From the NCBI GenBank assembly GCA_947475995.1, contig CANJNI010000005.1, positions 62,001 to 126,000 of the forward strand: a DNA stretch of 64,000 nucleotides. Direction: 5' to 3'. Shown piece by piece: positions 17,397-25,154 of the stretch. The stretch's first letter is position 1, and each line of letters opens with the position of its first letter. Origin of the DNA: Beijerinckiaceae bacterium (GTDB lineage Bacteria; Pseudomonadota; Alphaproteobacteria; Rhizobiales; Beijerinckiaceae). The notes under the pieces are model-generated. The model was not told where the DNA came from and did not search any database. It saw nothing but the letters and a program-made list of their open reading frames with translations. The translations under genes were made by a program, and so were the position numbers.

Positions 17397-18235
17397 GCTT
17401 TTCAGCAGAATGGCTCGCCTTGCGCGAACCCGCCGATCACGAGGCGCGCAGCATCATCCTGCGCAACCATTTGCAGGCGCACCTCGCCAACCGGGACGAC
17501 GTTGACATCATTGATCTGGGATGCGGGACAGGCTCGAATCTTCGCGCGCTCGCGCCGCATCTGCCTCCACGCCAGTCATGGCGTCTGGTTGATTACGACC
17601 AGACGCTTCTCGATGCCGCGCGCCGGACATTGCGCGATTGGGCGGATTCGGCGAGCGACGCCGACAGCGGGCTGGTACTGCAGAAGGATCGCAAGACCAT
17701 CACGGTCGTCTTCGATCGCGTCGATCTAGCGGCCGATCTTGAAAAGCTGCTGGCCCGCAAGCCTGATCTGGTGACTGCGGCCGCGTTCTTCGATCTTGTT
17801 TCGCCAGAATGGATCGCGCGCTTCTGCGATGCTCTCGCCGCGCATAGACTGACGTTCTTCACCGTCCTGACCTATGACGGGCTGGACCGCTGGCTGCCGC
17901 CGCATCCGGCAGATGAGGCGATGGTGCGCGCCTTTCATGCCCATCAGGCAACCGACAAGGGCTTCGGAATGGCGGCCGGGCCGCAAGCCTCGCACATTCT
18001 GCAGCAGGCGCTTACCCGGCACCGTTACCGGGTCGTCATGGAGCCGAGTCCGTGGAAGCTCGGACAGACGCAGCGGGCCTTGATGAATGCGCTTTCGGAT
18101 GGTTTCGCCGGCGCGGTCGCCGAAACCCGAATGGTTCCGGCGGATATTGTCGAGTCATGGCGCGTGGCGCGCCGCGATGCGGTGTCTTGCGAAGTCGGCC
18201 ACTACGATCTGTTGGGTCTGCCGAGCGCGGATTGA
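17393..18235 (+). CDS. Class I SAM-dependent methyltransferase
   Basis: A 280-residue methyltransferase. Motif I is DVDIIDLGCGTGSNLRALAP (about residues 36-55) and the acidic ribose-binding position is LVDYDQTLLDAA. Motif IV is PDLVTAAAFFDLVSPEWI. The C-terminal third (KGFGMAAGPQASHILQQA, PSPWKLG) matches no specific subfamily I can name, so the acceptor atom is unknown. It is the last gene of the dehydrogenase-PTPS-GT4-methyltransferase run and overlaps the glycosyltransferase stop by 4 nt. Its 3' end overlaps the convergent cytochrome b561 gene by 34 nt. Confidence 0.87.
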   Translation: MSFSAEWLALREPADHEARSIILRNHLQAHLANRDDVDIIDLGCGTGSNLRALAPHLPPRQSWRLVDYDQTLLDAARRTLRDWADSASDADSGLVLQKDRKTITVVFDRVDLAADLEKLLARKPDLVTAAAFFDLVSPEWIARFCDALAAHRLTFFTVLTYDGLDRWLPPHPADEAMVRAFHAHQATDKGFGMAAGPQASHILQQALTRHRYRVVMEPSPWKLGQTQRALMNALSDGFAGAVAETRMVPADIVESWRVARRDAVSCEVGHYDLLGLPSAD

Positions 18236-18810
18236 AGCCGGTCGAGCGCCGGTCCCCATGCGTCAGGCAACATCCGGTGCAAGACGCCATCGCGTTTGAC
18301 GAAGGCGTGCATCAGCGCTCCGCCCGCATGAGCGATCAGCAGCGCCGCCATCAGCAAGGCAAGCGCCTTGTGCGCGCCGCCGAAAAAGCCCGACAGCGTT
18401 TCGTTCTGGGGAAGCAGGTTCGGCAGGATGAACAGGCCGAAAATCGACACTTCCGCCCGATAGGTGGACATCCAGAGCCATCCGGCGATCGGCACAAGAA
18501 AAATCAGCACATAAAGCGAGTGGTGCACGGCCGTGGAGGCGATGCGCTCGAATTTCGTCAGGCCCGCATAGGGAGCGGGCGCGCCGTAGGCGCGCCGGAA
18601 GATCACCCGCGCAATCGCCAGCGCGAGGACCAGAATCCCGAAAGAGCGGTGCAGGTTATAGGCGCGGTCCTGGATCGGGCCTTCCGGGAGCTTGTCGAGC
18701 GCAATGCCCATCGGGATGAGGCCCAGCACGATGATCGCCATGATCCAGTGCAGCCATTTGGCCGCACCCGAATATCCGGCCGGTCTTTCCTGCATGTGGC
18801 GTTCCTTCAT
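18202..18810 (-). CDS. Cytochrome b561-family membrane protein
   Basis: A 202-residue di-haem b-type cytochrome with four membrane segments. Histidines suited to haem ligation are in AAKWLHWIMAI, YNLHRSFGIL, STAVHHSLYVLIF and LLIAHAGGALMHAF. Family members move electrons between membrane quinol and periplasmic or cytoplasmic acceptors. The ATG overlaps the stop of the RibD_C reductase gene (ATGA), so the two are translationally coupled. That is an unusual pairing and suggests a shared redox step or only shared expression. ATG at 18795 is a possible later start. Confidence 0.87.
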   Translation of the reverse strand: MKERHMQERPAGYSGAAKWLHWIMAIIVLGLIPMGIALDKLPEGPIQDRAYNLHRSFGILVLALAIARVIFRRAYGAPAPYAGLTKFERIASTAVHHSLYVLIFLVPIAGWLWMSTYRAEVSIFGLFILPNLLPQNETLSGFFGGAHKALALLMAALLIAHAGGALMHAFVKRDGVLHRMLPDAWGPALDRLQSALGRPNRS

Positions 18811-19502
18811 TGTCCCGACAATTCGCAGTCGAACAGCACGTCGCCGCCCTGCAGCGGAAACACCCGCGTCGGCGGCCGCAATGCGCGGGACAATTGCGGA
18901 ACCGGCGCGAGATCGAGTCCCGCCTTGCCGGAGCCGATGATGAGCGGCGCGACCATCAGATGCAAGCGGTCCACGCATCGGGCGTCTATGAAGCCCGAGA
19001 TCGTCCTGGCGCCACCCTCCACCAGCACCCTGCGCAGGCCGCGAGCGAACAGCGCCCTGACGATGTCGGCAGGCGGCATCGCCCCGTCGTGACTGGCGAT
19101 CCGCACGACCTCGGCCCTGCCGCAGGATATGTCGGCTGACGTCATCAGCAGGCAGCGCGCGCCGTCCTCCTGAAGCCATTTGTAATTTTTGTGCAGACGT
19201 CCGCGTGGATCGATCACCACGCGCGCCGGCAGATGCCGAACCGGGCCGCGCCTTACATTGAGTTGCGGGTCGTCCGCCTCGATGGTTCCGGCCCCGACGA
19301 CTACGGCGTCCACATGGGCGCGCAGCAGATGAAGATGGTCGAGCGCCGCTTCACCATTGATATAGCGGGATTCGCCGCTGATCGTCGCGATGCGCCCATC
19401 GAGCGATTGCCCCAGTTGAGCCACCACGAAAGGCCGGCCGGGATCAGCCTCCAGCAGGGGGGTCAGAATCTGCGCCTGTTCCGCATTCAGTCCCGAACCC
19501 AC
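18807..19502 (-). CDS. Stand-alone RibD C-terminal-domain pyrimidine reductase
   Basis: A 231-residue protein of the RibD_C / dihydrofolate-reductase-like fold. It shows FVVAQLGQSLDGRIA, VDAVVVGAGTIEADDPQLNV and RVLVEGGARTISGFI, all diagnostic of the NADPH-dependent reductase half of RibD. The deaminase domain (HAE, PCxxxGRTPPC) is absent. In riboflavin synthesis this domain reduces the ribose of diaminopyrimidine phosphate to ribityl. A separate copy beside GTP cyclohydrolase II may serve riboflavin or a different GTP-derived compound. The GTG start was chosen because GGGAGG lies 5 nt before it. It is divergent from ribA across 153 nt. The sequence there contains the short inverted repeat ACAC-TTG-GTGT and no riboswitch I recognise. 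Confidence 0.87.
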   Translation of the reverse strand: MGSGLNAEQAQILTPLLEADPGRPFVVAQLGQSLDGRIATISGESRYINGEAALDHLHLLRAHVDAVVVGAGTIEADDPQLNVRRGPVRHLPARVVIDPRGRLHKNYKWLQEDGARCLLMTSADISCGRAEVVRIASHDGAMPPADIVRALFARGLRRVLVEGGARTISGFIDARCVDRLHLMVAPLIIGSGKAGLDLAPVPQLSRALRPPTRVFPLQGGDVLFDCELSGQ

Positions 19503-19655
19503 ATTTCCCTCCCGGAGGCGTGATCCGCGCTTGCTCAGAATCCATATACACTTGGTGTGCAATAACAACGGATGCAGGATCGAGCTGTCATTGAACGGCC
19601 ACAAGACCGACCGATGATGTTCCGTCCGCTTCGTCCAGACGTAAGGTAACGAGTA

Positions 19656-20768
19656 ATGTCCAATTTGCCTCCCGCTTCCGGCATGGGTCAGATTCAGGTT
19701 GAACGGGCCCTTGCGGAAGTGCGAGCCGGCCGGCCGTTGCTGATTCGCGCCGGTCGATCGCGGATCGTGGCGATCTGCGTGGAGGCTTTGACGCCCGAAC
19801 TCGCCGACTGGCTGCAGCCTTTGGCGCGTCATCGCTCGCGGCTCCTTCTGCCCGCGCCCCGGTTGCGCCGTCTGGGCCTCGAGCGCCAGTCGCCGGGCGC
19901 CATCGCCCTGCCGCGCCTCGACCTTGCCCGGATCGAGACCCTTGCCCTTCAGGTCGGGGCGCGGTTCGATGCGCCTGTCGCGGCCCTCACCCGTCTTGAC
20001 GCCGCCGCTCTGGAACTGGCCCGGATTGCGCTGGTCCTGCCCGCCGTCGTGGTGGCGAATGTGGCCGGCCCCGCCGTGGCCCAGACCGGCATGCTGGAAG
20101 TCGAGGCCGCCTCCATCGAACAGTTCCGCGCCGCCAACGTGGCCAGCCTGAAGATCATTTCCCGCGCGCCGGTGCCGCTGGAAGGCGCTCCGGACACTGA
20201 ATTTGTCGTCTACCGCGGCGGCGAGGGCCTGCGCGATCAGGTGGCGGTCGTGGTCGGCAAGCCGGACCTGAACGACACCGTCACGGTTCGCCTGCATTCG
20301 GCCTGTCTGACGGGCGACCTGTTCGGCAGCCTGAAATGCGACTGCGGCGACCAGCTTCGCCATACGGCGAAATTCATGGCCGAAAACGGCGGCGGTGTGC
20401 TGCTCTATCTGGATCAGGAAGGGCGCGGCAATGGCCTGTCCAACAAGATCCGGGCCTACAAGCTGCAGACGCAGGGCTTCGACACCTACGACGCCGACGA
20501 GGTTCTGGGTTTCGATCACGACCAGCGCGGCTTCGATTTTGCCGCCGGAATGCTCAAGCTGCTGGGCGTCAGGCGGGTCCGGGTGATGACCAATAATCCC
20601 TACAAGATCGCCGCTCTCGAGACCGCCGGGCTTGAAGTCGACGCGCATCAGCGAATTTTGGGTCGCAAGACAGATCAGAACGTGATGTATCTAGCGGCCA
20701 AGCGCGACCGGGCCGGGCACATGATCGACATGGACATCGCCAGCCAGAAGGGGTCCGCCAAGGAGTGA
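19656..20768 (+). CDS. ribA: GTP cyclohydrolase II with an N-terminal extension
   Basis: A 370-residue protein. Residues about 185-365 are the GTP cyclohydrolase II domain, which opens GTP to 2,5-diamino-6-ribosylamino-pyrimidinone phosphate. The zinc site is C217, C228 and C230 (SACLTGDLFGSLKCDCGDQL). The catalytic Tyr is Y251 (LLYLDQEGRGNG), followed by SNKIRAYKLQTQG and MTNNPYKI. Usual RibA has GRGIGLLNK where this one has GRGNGLSNK, a change in a conserved loop. The first 180 residues do not carry recognisable DHBP synthase motifs. The ribosome site is AAGGTAACGAG. It is divergent from the RibD_C gene and 8 nt from the next gene. It could be the housekeeping riboflavin enzyme or a cluster-specific copy. 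Confidence 0.9.
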   Translation: MSNLPPASGMGQIQVERALAEVRAGRPLLIRAGRSRIVAICVEALTPELADWLQPLARHRSRLLLPAPRLRRLGLERQSPGAIALPRLDLARIETLALQVGARFDAPVAALTRLDAAALELARIALVLPAVVVANVAGPAVAQTGMLEVEAASIEQFRAANVASLKIISRAPVPLEGAPDTEFVVYRGGEGLRDQVAVVVGKPDLNDTVTVRLHSACLTGDLFGSLKCDCGDQLRHTAKFMAENGGGVLLYLDQEGRGNGLSNKIRAYKLQTQGFDTYDADEVLGFDHDQRGFDFAAGMLKLLGVRRVRVMTNNPYKIAALETAGLEVDAHQRILGRKTDQNVMYLAAKRDRAGHMIDMDIASQKGSAKE

Positions 20769-20775
20769 CCCGCTG

Positions 20776-23076
20776 GTGCGACCGACCGACGTTGAAGGAA
20801 GGCCCGAAGGGCCCGGGCTGACCATTTTCCTGTTCACCATCGGATCGATCGCACTGGCCCTTCCATGGCTCAGCGGCGTCGTGACGATTCCGTGGGACGC
20901 CAAGGCTCATTTCTATCCCCAGATCGAATTTCTGGCGAAATCGCTCCACGCCGGCGAAAGCCCGTTCTGGAACCCCTACATCTTCGCCGGATCGCCCCAG
21001 ATCGCCGATCCGCAATCGCAGATCTTTTCCCCGCCCTACCTGTTGCTCGCCTGGCTCGACCCTGCGCCGAGCTTCGTGGCGGTCGACGCGGTGACGTTCG
21101 CAATGCTCTGGGTCGGAGGCGTGGCTGTCGCCATGTTCTGTCTGGATCGGGGATGGCATCCGGCGGGCGCCATCGTGGCGGCGTTCGCCTTCGCCAATGG
21201 CGGCTCGGCTGCATGGCGCGTGCAGCATACAGGCGAGGTCGTCAGCTATGCGTGGTTCGGCATCACGCTGTTCCTGCTGGCGCGCGCACTGGATCGCCGC
21301 TCCTATCTTTACGCCATCGCCGCGGGCGTCACGGCCGCCTGCATGGTGCTGGGCCGTGACCAGATCGCCTATCTGTGCGCGCTGATTTTGGCGGGCTACG
21401 GAATCTGGTGGATTTTTTCCGGCGCCGAGCGCTGGGCGCGCTTGCGCAGCGCGACCGGGCCGCTTGCGGTTGCATCGCTTGTGGGCCTGGCGCTCATCGC
21501 GGTCCCGCTCGCCCTCACAATTGCGCTGGCCGAACAGTCGAACCGAACCGAAATCGGCTACGAGGGCGCGGCGAACGGATCGCTGCCGCCGCCGTCCTTC
21601 CTGACCTTCATCGTCGCGAACCTGTTCGGCACCGATGGTCCGATGAAGGATTACTGGGGCCCGCCTTCCTCGCAGATCTGGGGCCCGAACCAGATCGCGC
21701 TCGCACGCAACATGGCGGATGTCTATGCAGGCGCGCTCCCCTTCGCGGCTGTCGTGACCTACGGGGTCCTTCGGGGGCATTTGCTGGCGCGCGAAATTCG
21801 CTTCTTCACCATCGCGCTGGTGGCGATGACGCTCTATGCGCTCGGCGATTTCACGCCCTTCTTCAAGCTGGCCTGGCGCCTGCCGGGAATGGACCTGTTC
21901 CGGCGTCCGGCCGATGCGACCTTTCCGATCGGCGCTCTCTTCGCCATCGTGGGCGGATATTGCGTTCACCGGGTAATTTCGCAGGAGGGCGGTTTTCATC
22001 GCACCCGTTCGGCGATCGGCGCGGCCGCCGTCATCCTGCTTATAGGCTTGTGCGCTCTCGTCGCCTACGACAAGGGACGGCTCGAACAGGCCATGTCGGC
22101 CCTGCAACTGGCGGCCATCCTGTTCGTCGCCGCCGGACTCGTGATGGGCTTCGGGGCGCGTTTGTCCCGACACAATCCTGCTGTGCTGATGTTCGTCGTG
22201 GCGATTGTGCTCATCATTGATCTGGGCGTCAGCAACGGCCCAAATGAATCGACCGCCTTGCCGCCGCAGGCCTATGACGTTCTCAAGCCCGACACGAAGA
22301 ACGAAACGATTGCGCTGCTGCATCAACGCATCAGCGACAATGCCGGCCCGGATCGTCGCGACCGCGTCGAACTGGGCGCGGTTGGTTTCGAATGGCCGAA
22401 TGCCGGGATGGTGCATCGCATCGACCATTGGCTCGGCTACAATCCGATTGTGGGCCGCGACTTCCAGCGCGCCACCGGGGCCATCGATCACATCGCGATT
22501 CCCGAGCAGCGCAAGTTCGCGCCGTTGTTTCCGGGCTATCGGTCCACCATGGCCGATCTGCTCGGCCTGCGCTGGGTGGCGACCGGCGTTCCGGCCGAAC
22601 AGCTCGACAAGACATTCAAGCCCGGCGACCTGACCCAGATCGCCCGGACGGCCGACGCCTATGTGTATGAAAACCCGCGAGCCATGCCGCGCGTCTGGCT
22701 GGCGAACGAGTCCCGCAAGGCGAATTTCGACGAGATGATCGCAAGCGGCGTCTGGCCCGAAGTCGATTATCGTCGCACCGTGTTGCTTGAGAATCCGCCT
22801 GCGGCGGAACCGCAACGCGCGCCTGGAACCGCGCAGTTCGAGAGCTACCAGAACACCCGCATCGTGGTGGACGCCGATTCCCCGGAAGGCGGCTATGTGG
22901 TGTTGAGCGACGTCTGGCACCCGTGGTGGGTCGCAACCGTGGATGGAGAACCGGCCGAGATCCTGAAGGCGAACGTCCTGTTCCGCGCCGTGGCCGTGCC
23001 GCCCGGACGGCACAAGGTGGAGTTCCGCTTTCGGCCGCTCAGCGGACTATGGCGGCAGATGCGCGAGCGTCTGTAG
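20776..23076 (+). CDS. YfhO-like polytopic membrane protein
   Basis: A 766-residue protein with about a dozen membrane segments over the first 480 residues and a C-terminal soluble part (residues about 490-766). The N-terminus has WDAKAHFYPQIEFLAKSLHAG and PFWNPYIFAGSPQIADPQS. This DxxxxFYP...WNP...G pattern is typical of YfhO and related GT-C-fold proteins, which use lipid-linked sugars. The C-terminal segment ends with a beta-rich region (GGYVVLSDVWHPWWVATVDG, VPPGRHKVEFRFRP) seen in the same family. It starts at GTG eight nt after ribA, with AAGGAG inside the ribA end, so it is probably co-transcribed. It could transfer a sugar to an envelope component; the acceptor is unknown. Confidence 0.82.
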   Translation: MRPTDVEGRPEGPGLTIFLFTIGSIALALPWLSGVVTIPWDAKAHFYPQIEFLAKSLHAGESPFWNPYIFAGSPQIADPQSQIFSPPYLLLAWLDPAPSFVAVDAVTFAMLWVGGVAVAMFCLDRGWHPAGAIVAAFAFANGGSAAWRVQHTGEVVSYAWFGITLFLLARALDRRSYLYAIAAGVTAACMVLGRDQIAYLCALILAGYGIWWIFSGAERWARLRSATGPLAVASLVGLALIAVPLALTIALAEQSNRTEIGYEGAANGSLPPPSFLTFIVANLFGTDGPMKDYWGPPSSQIWGPNQIALARNMADVYAGALPFAAVVTYGVLRGHLLAREIRFFTIALVAMTLYALGDFTPFFKLAWRLPGMDLFRRPADATFPIGALFAIVGGYCVHRVISQEGGFHRTRSAIGAAAVILLIGLCALVAYDKGRLEQAMSALQLAAILFVAAGLVMGFGARLSRHNPAVLMFVVAIVLIIDLGVSNGPNESTALPPQAYDVLKPDTKNETIALLHQRISDNAGPDRRDRVELGAVGFEWPNAGMVHRIDHWLGYNPIVGRDFQRATGAIDHIAIPEQRKFAPLFPGYRSTMADLLGLRWVATGVPAEQLDKTFKPGDLTQIARTADAYVYENPRAMPRVWLANESRKANFDEMIASGVWPEVDYRRTVLLENPPAAEPQRAPGTAQFESYQNTRIVVDADSPEGGYVVLSDVWHPWWVATVDGEPAEILKANVLFRAVAVPPGRHKVEFRFRPLSGLWRQMRERL

Positions 23077-23078
23077 GC

Positions 23079-25154
23079 CTATTCCAGCCGCACGACGACG
23101 CTGTCGATCGCGCCTTTTGCATCCATCACCGACACGCGCGCAAAGCCCGCGCCATCGGGAGTCCAGGTCGTCTGGCGGCGCGCATCGGGCGCGCCCAGAG
23201 GCGCGCCATTGATCATCCATGTGAGCGGCAGCGCGCCGCCCTGGGCCTTCAGGGCGAGCTCGGAAATCTGCCCCTGTATGATGCCGAGATCGACGCGCGC
23301 ACCATCGGGCGGGTAGGCGATCCGCAGGGGCGCAACCGCGGTGGCCGCTACGGTCTTGGGCGCATCCTTGCGCAGATGCCGCAAGGGCGGCGGAAGGCCT
23401 GCTGTTGTTGAAATCAGCACATTGGGCGGGCGCGGAATGGCTTCCGGCTCGCCCGGCACGCGGCTGAACGCATCGAACAGAACCGGCGCGGCCACCTGTC
23501 GGGCCACGAGGCCCGATACGGCTCCGTTGTCGGCGCGCCCGAACCAGACCGCAATGGTCATCCGCTTGTCGAACCCCACCGCGACCGCGTCGCGGTAGCC
23601 GTAGGACGTGCCTGTCTTGAACGCGAGGCGGCCGTTGGTGGCGTTGGCGGGCGGCGGCGCGCCGCGCAACACATCCGCCACATACCAGCTCGCCACAGGC
23701 TCCGAGATTTGCCTCTGTCCCGCAGCGGGCTTCGGCAGATCGAGCCGACCCACCAGCTCCGGCACATCGCCGGCTCGCGCAAGCCCGGAATACAGGCGCG
23801 CAAGATCTTTCAGTTTTATACCCAGTCCACCGAGCCCGATGGCGAGGCCGGGCGCGGCGTCGCCGCCGATGACAATCTCCGCGCCTGCATTGCGCAGCCG
23901 CGCCAGCAACCGCGCGGGTCCGACTTCTGACAGCAATTCGATGGCCGGAACGTTCAGCGACAATTGCAGCGCCTTGCGGGCCGTCACCTGCCCCTGAAAC
24001 TTCATGTCGAAGTTCTCGGGCGCATAAAGTCCGTAGCGCGCGGGCCGGTCATCCAGAATGGTCTCGGGATGCGCGATGCCGTTTTCAAACGCGAGCGCAT
24101 AGATGAAAGGCTTCAGCGCCGATCCCGGCGAGCGCAGGGCCTGCGTCATGTCGATGGAGCCGGCGCGCTCGGTCGAGAAATAATCTGCTGATCCGACCTG
24201 CGCGCGAATTTGGCCCGTCGCATTGTCTATGGCGATGATCGCTGCGGAAATCTTCGGACCGAGCTTTTCGGCGTTTTCGCGCGCCAGTGTTTCGAGCGAA
24301 GCCTGCAAGCGTGCATCAAGCGCGAAGTGCAGGATGCGCTTTTGCGGCTCGGCCTGATGCGCCGCTTCCGTCACATGAGCCGCCAGAGCCGGAAAGGCCT
24401 TGCGGTCGCGCGGCACGGATTCTGCCTTTGCCTGATCGGCTTCTGCGCGCGTCAGGACGCCTGCGCGCGCCATGCGGTCAAGCACGCGATTACGCGCGAC
24501 GCGTGCGATTTCCGGCGCACGATCCGGTCGCCGCGTCTCGGGCGATTGCGGCAGCGCGACCAGCAGCGCCGCCTCCGCATACGAAAGCCGCTTCGGCTCC
24601 TTGCCGAAATACGCAAGGCTCGCGGCCCGCACGCCTTCAAGGTTTCCCCCATAGGGCGCAAGGGCGAAATACAAATCGAGAATCTGCGTCTTGGTGAAAC
24701 GCTGTTCCAGTTCTAACGCGCGGATGATCTGCCGCAGCTTCGCCGCGCCGGTGCGCTGGTCGCGCGGCTCCAGCAGCCGCGCGACCTGCATGGTGATCGT
24801 GGAGCCGCCCGACACCACGCGCCCGTTGCGGGCCAGTTGCGACGATGCGCGCAACATGGCGCGCACATCGACGCCCGTGTGCTCCCGGAAGCGCCGGTCC
24901 TCATAGGCGACCAGCATGTCGAGAAAGCGCGGATCGACGTCGCTCGATGTCAGCGGCAGACGCCAGCGGCCATCCTGCGTGGTGAAGGCGCGCAGCAGCC
25001 GTCCTTCGCGGTCCACCGCAATGGTCGAGCCCTGATCGACGAATGACAGGTCGAGTGGGCCGAGCGATCGCTTCGCGGCTTCCCACGACGCCGGGACTCC
25101 CAGTCCCAGCGCCGCGATCAGAATCCCCGCAAGTGCAAACGCCCGGCGGCTCAT
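23079..25154 (-). CDS. pbpC: Penicillin-binding protein 1C
   Basis: A 691-residue bifunctional peptidoglycan synthase. After an N-terminal membrane anchor (residues 5-22) the glycosyltransferase domain has the catalytic Glu in AYEDRRFREHTGVD (E85) and GGSTITMQVARLL. The transpeptidase domain has SALK (S345-K348), SLN (399-401) and KTGTS (513-517), a complete set. The C-terminal 90 residues form the BiPBP_C domain specific to PbpC. The gene overlaps the alpha-2-macroglobulin stop by one nt (TGATG), the same pairing as yfhM-pbpC in E. coli, where the two are thought to act together in envelope repair or defence. Confidence 0.95.
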   Translation of the reverse strand: MSRRAFALAGILIAALGLGVPASWEAAKRSLGPLDLSFVDQGSTIAVDREGRLLRAFTTQDGRWRLPLTSSDVDPRFLDMLVAYEDRRFREHTGVDVRAMLRASSQLARNGRVVSGGSTITMQVARLLEPRDQRTGAAKLRQIIRALELEQRFTKTQILDLYFALAPYGGNLEGVRAASLAYFGKEPKRLSYAEAALLVALPQSPETRRPDRAPEIARVARNRVLDRMARAGVLTRAEADQAKAESVPRDRKAFPALAAHVTEAAHQAEPQKRILHFALDARLQASLETLARENAEKLGPKISAAIIAIDNATGQIRAQVGSADYFSTERAGSIDMTQALRSPGSALKPFIYALAFENGIAHPETILDDRPARYGLYAPENFDMKFQGQVTARKALQLSLNVPAIELLSEVGPARLLARLRNAGAEIVIGGDAAPGLAIGLGGLGIKLKDLARLYSGLARAGDVPELVGRLDLPKPAAGQRQISEPVASWYVADVLRGAPPPANATNGRLAFKTGTSYGYRDAVAVGFDKRMTIAVWFGRADNGAVSGLVARQVAAPVLFDAFSRVPGEPEAIPRPPNVLISTTAGLPPPLRHLRKDAPKTVAATAVAPLRIAYPPDGARVDLGIIQGQISELALKAQGGALPLTWMINGAPLGAPDARRQTTWTPDGAGFARVSVMDAKGAIDSVVVRLE

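Noticed and set aside
18052-19092. A 346-codon plus-strand frame
   Set aside because: Runs antisense to cytochrome b561 and the RibD_C gene, both of which have clear family motifs and coupled starts.
19503-19655. An FMN riboswitch between RibD_C and ribA
   Set aside because: None of the conserved RFN-element blocks is visible; the gap is also short for it.
20569-23013. An 814-codon open frame on the minus strand
   Set aside because: Antisense to the YfhO-like gene, no recognisable domain, Arg/Asp/His-rich shadow composition.
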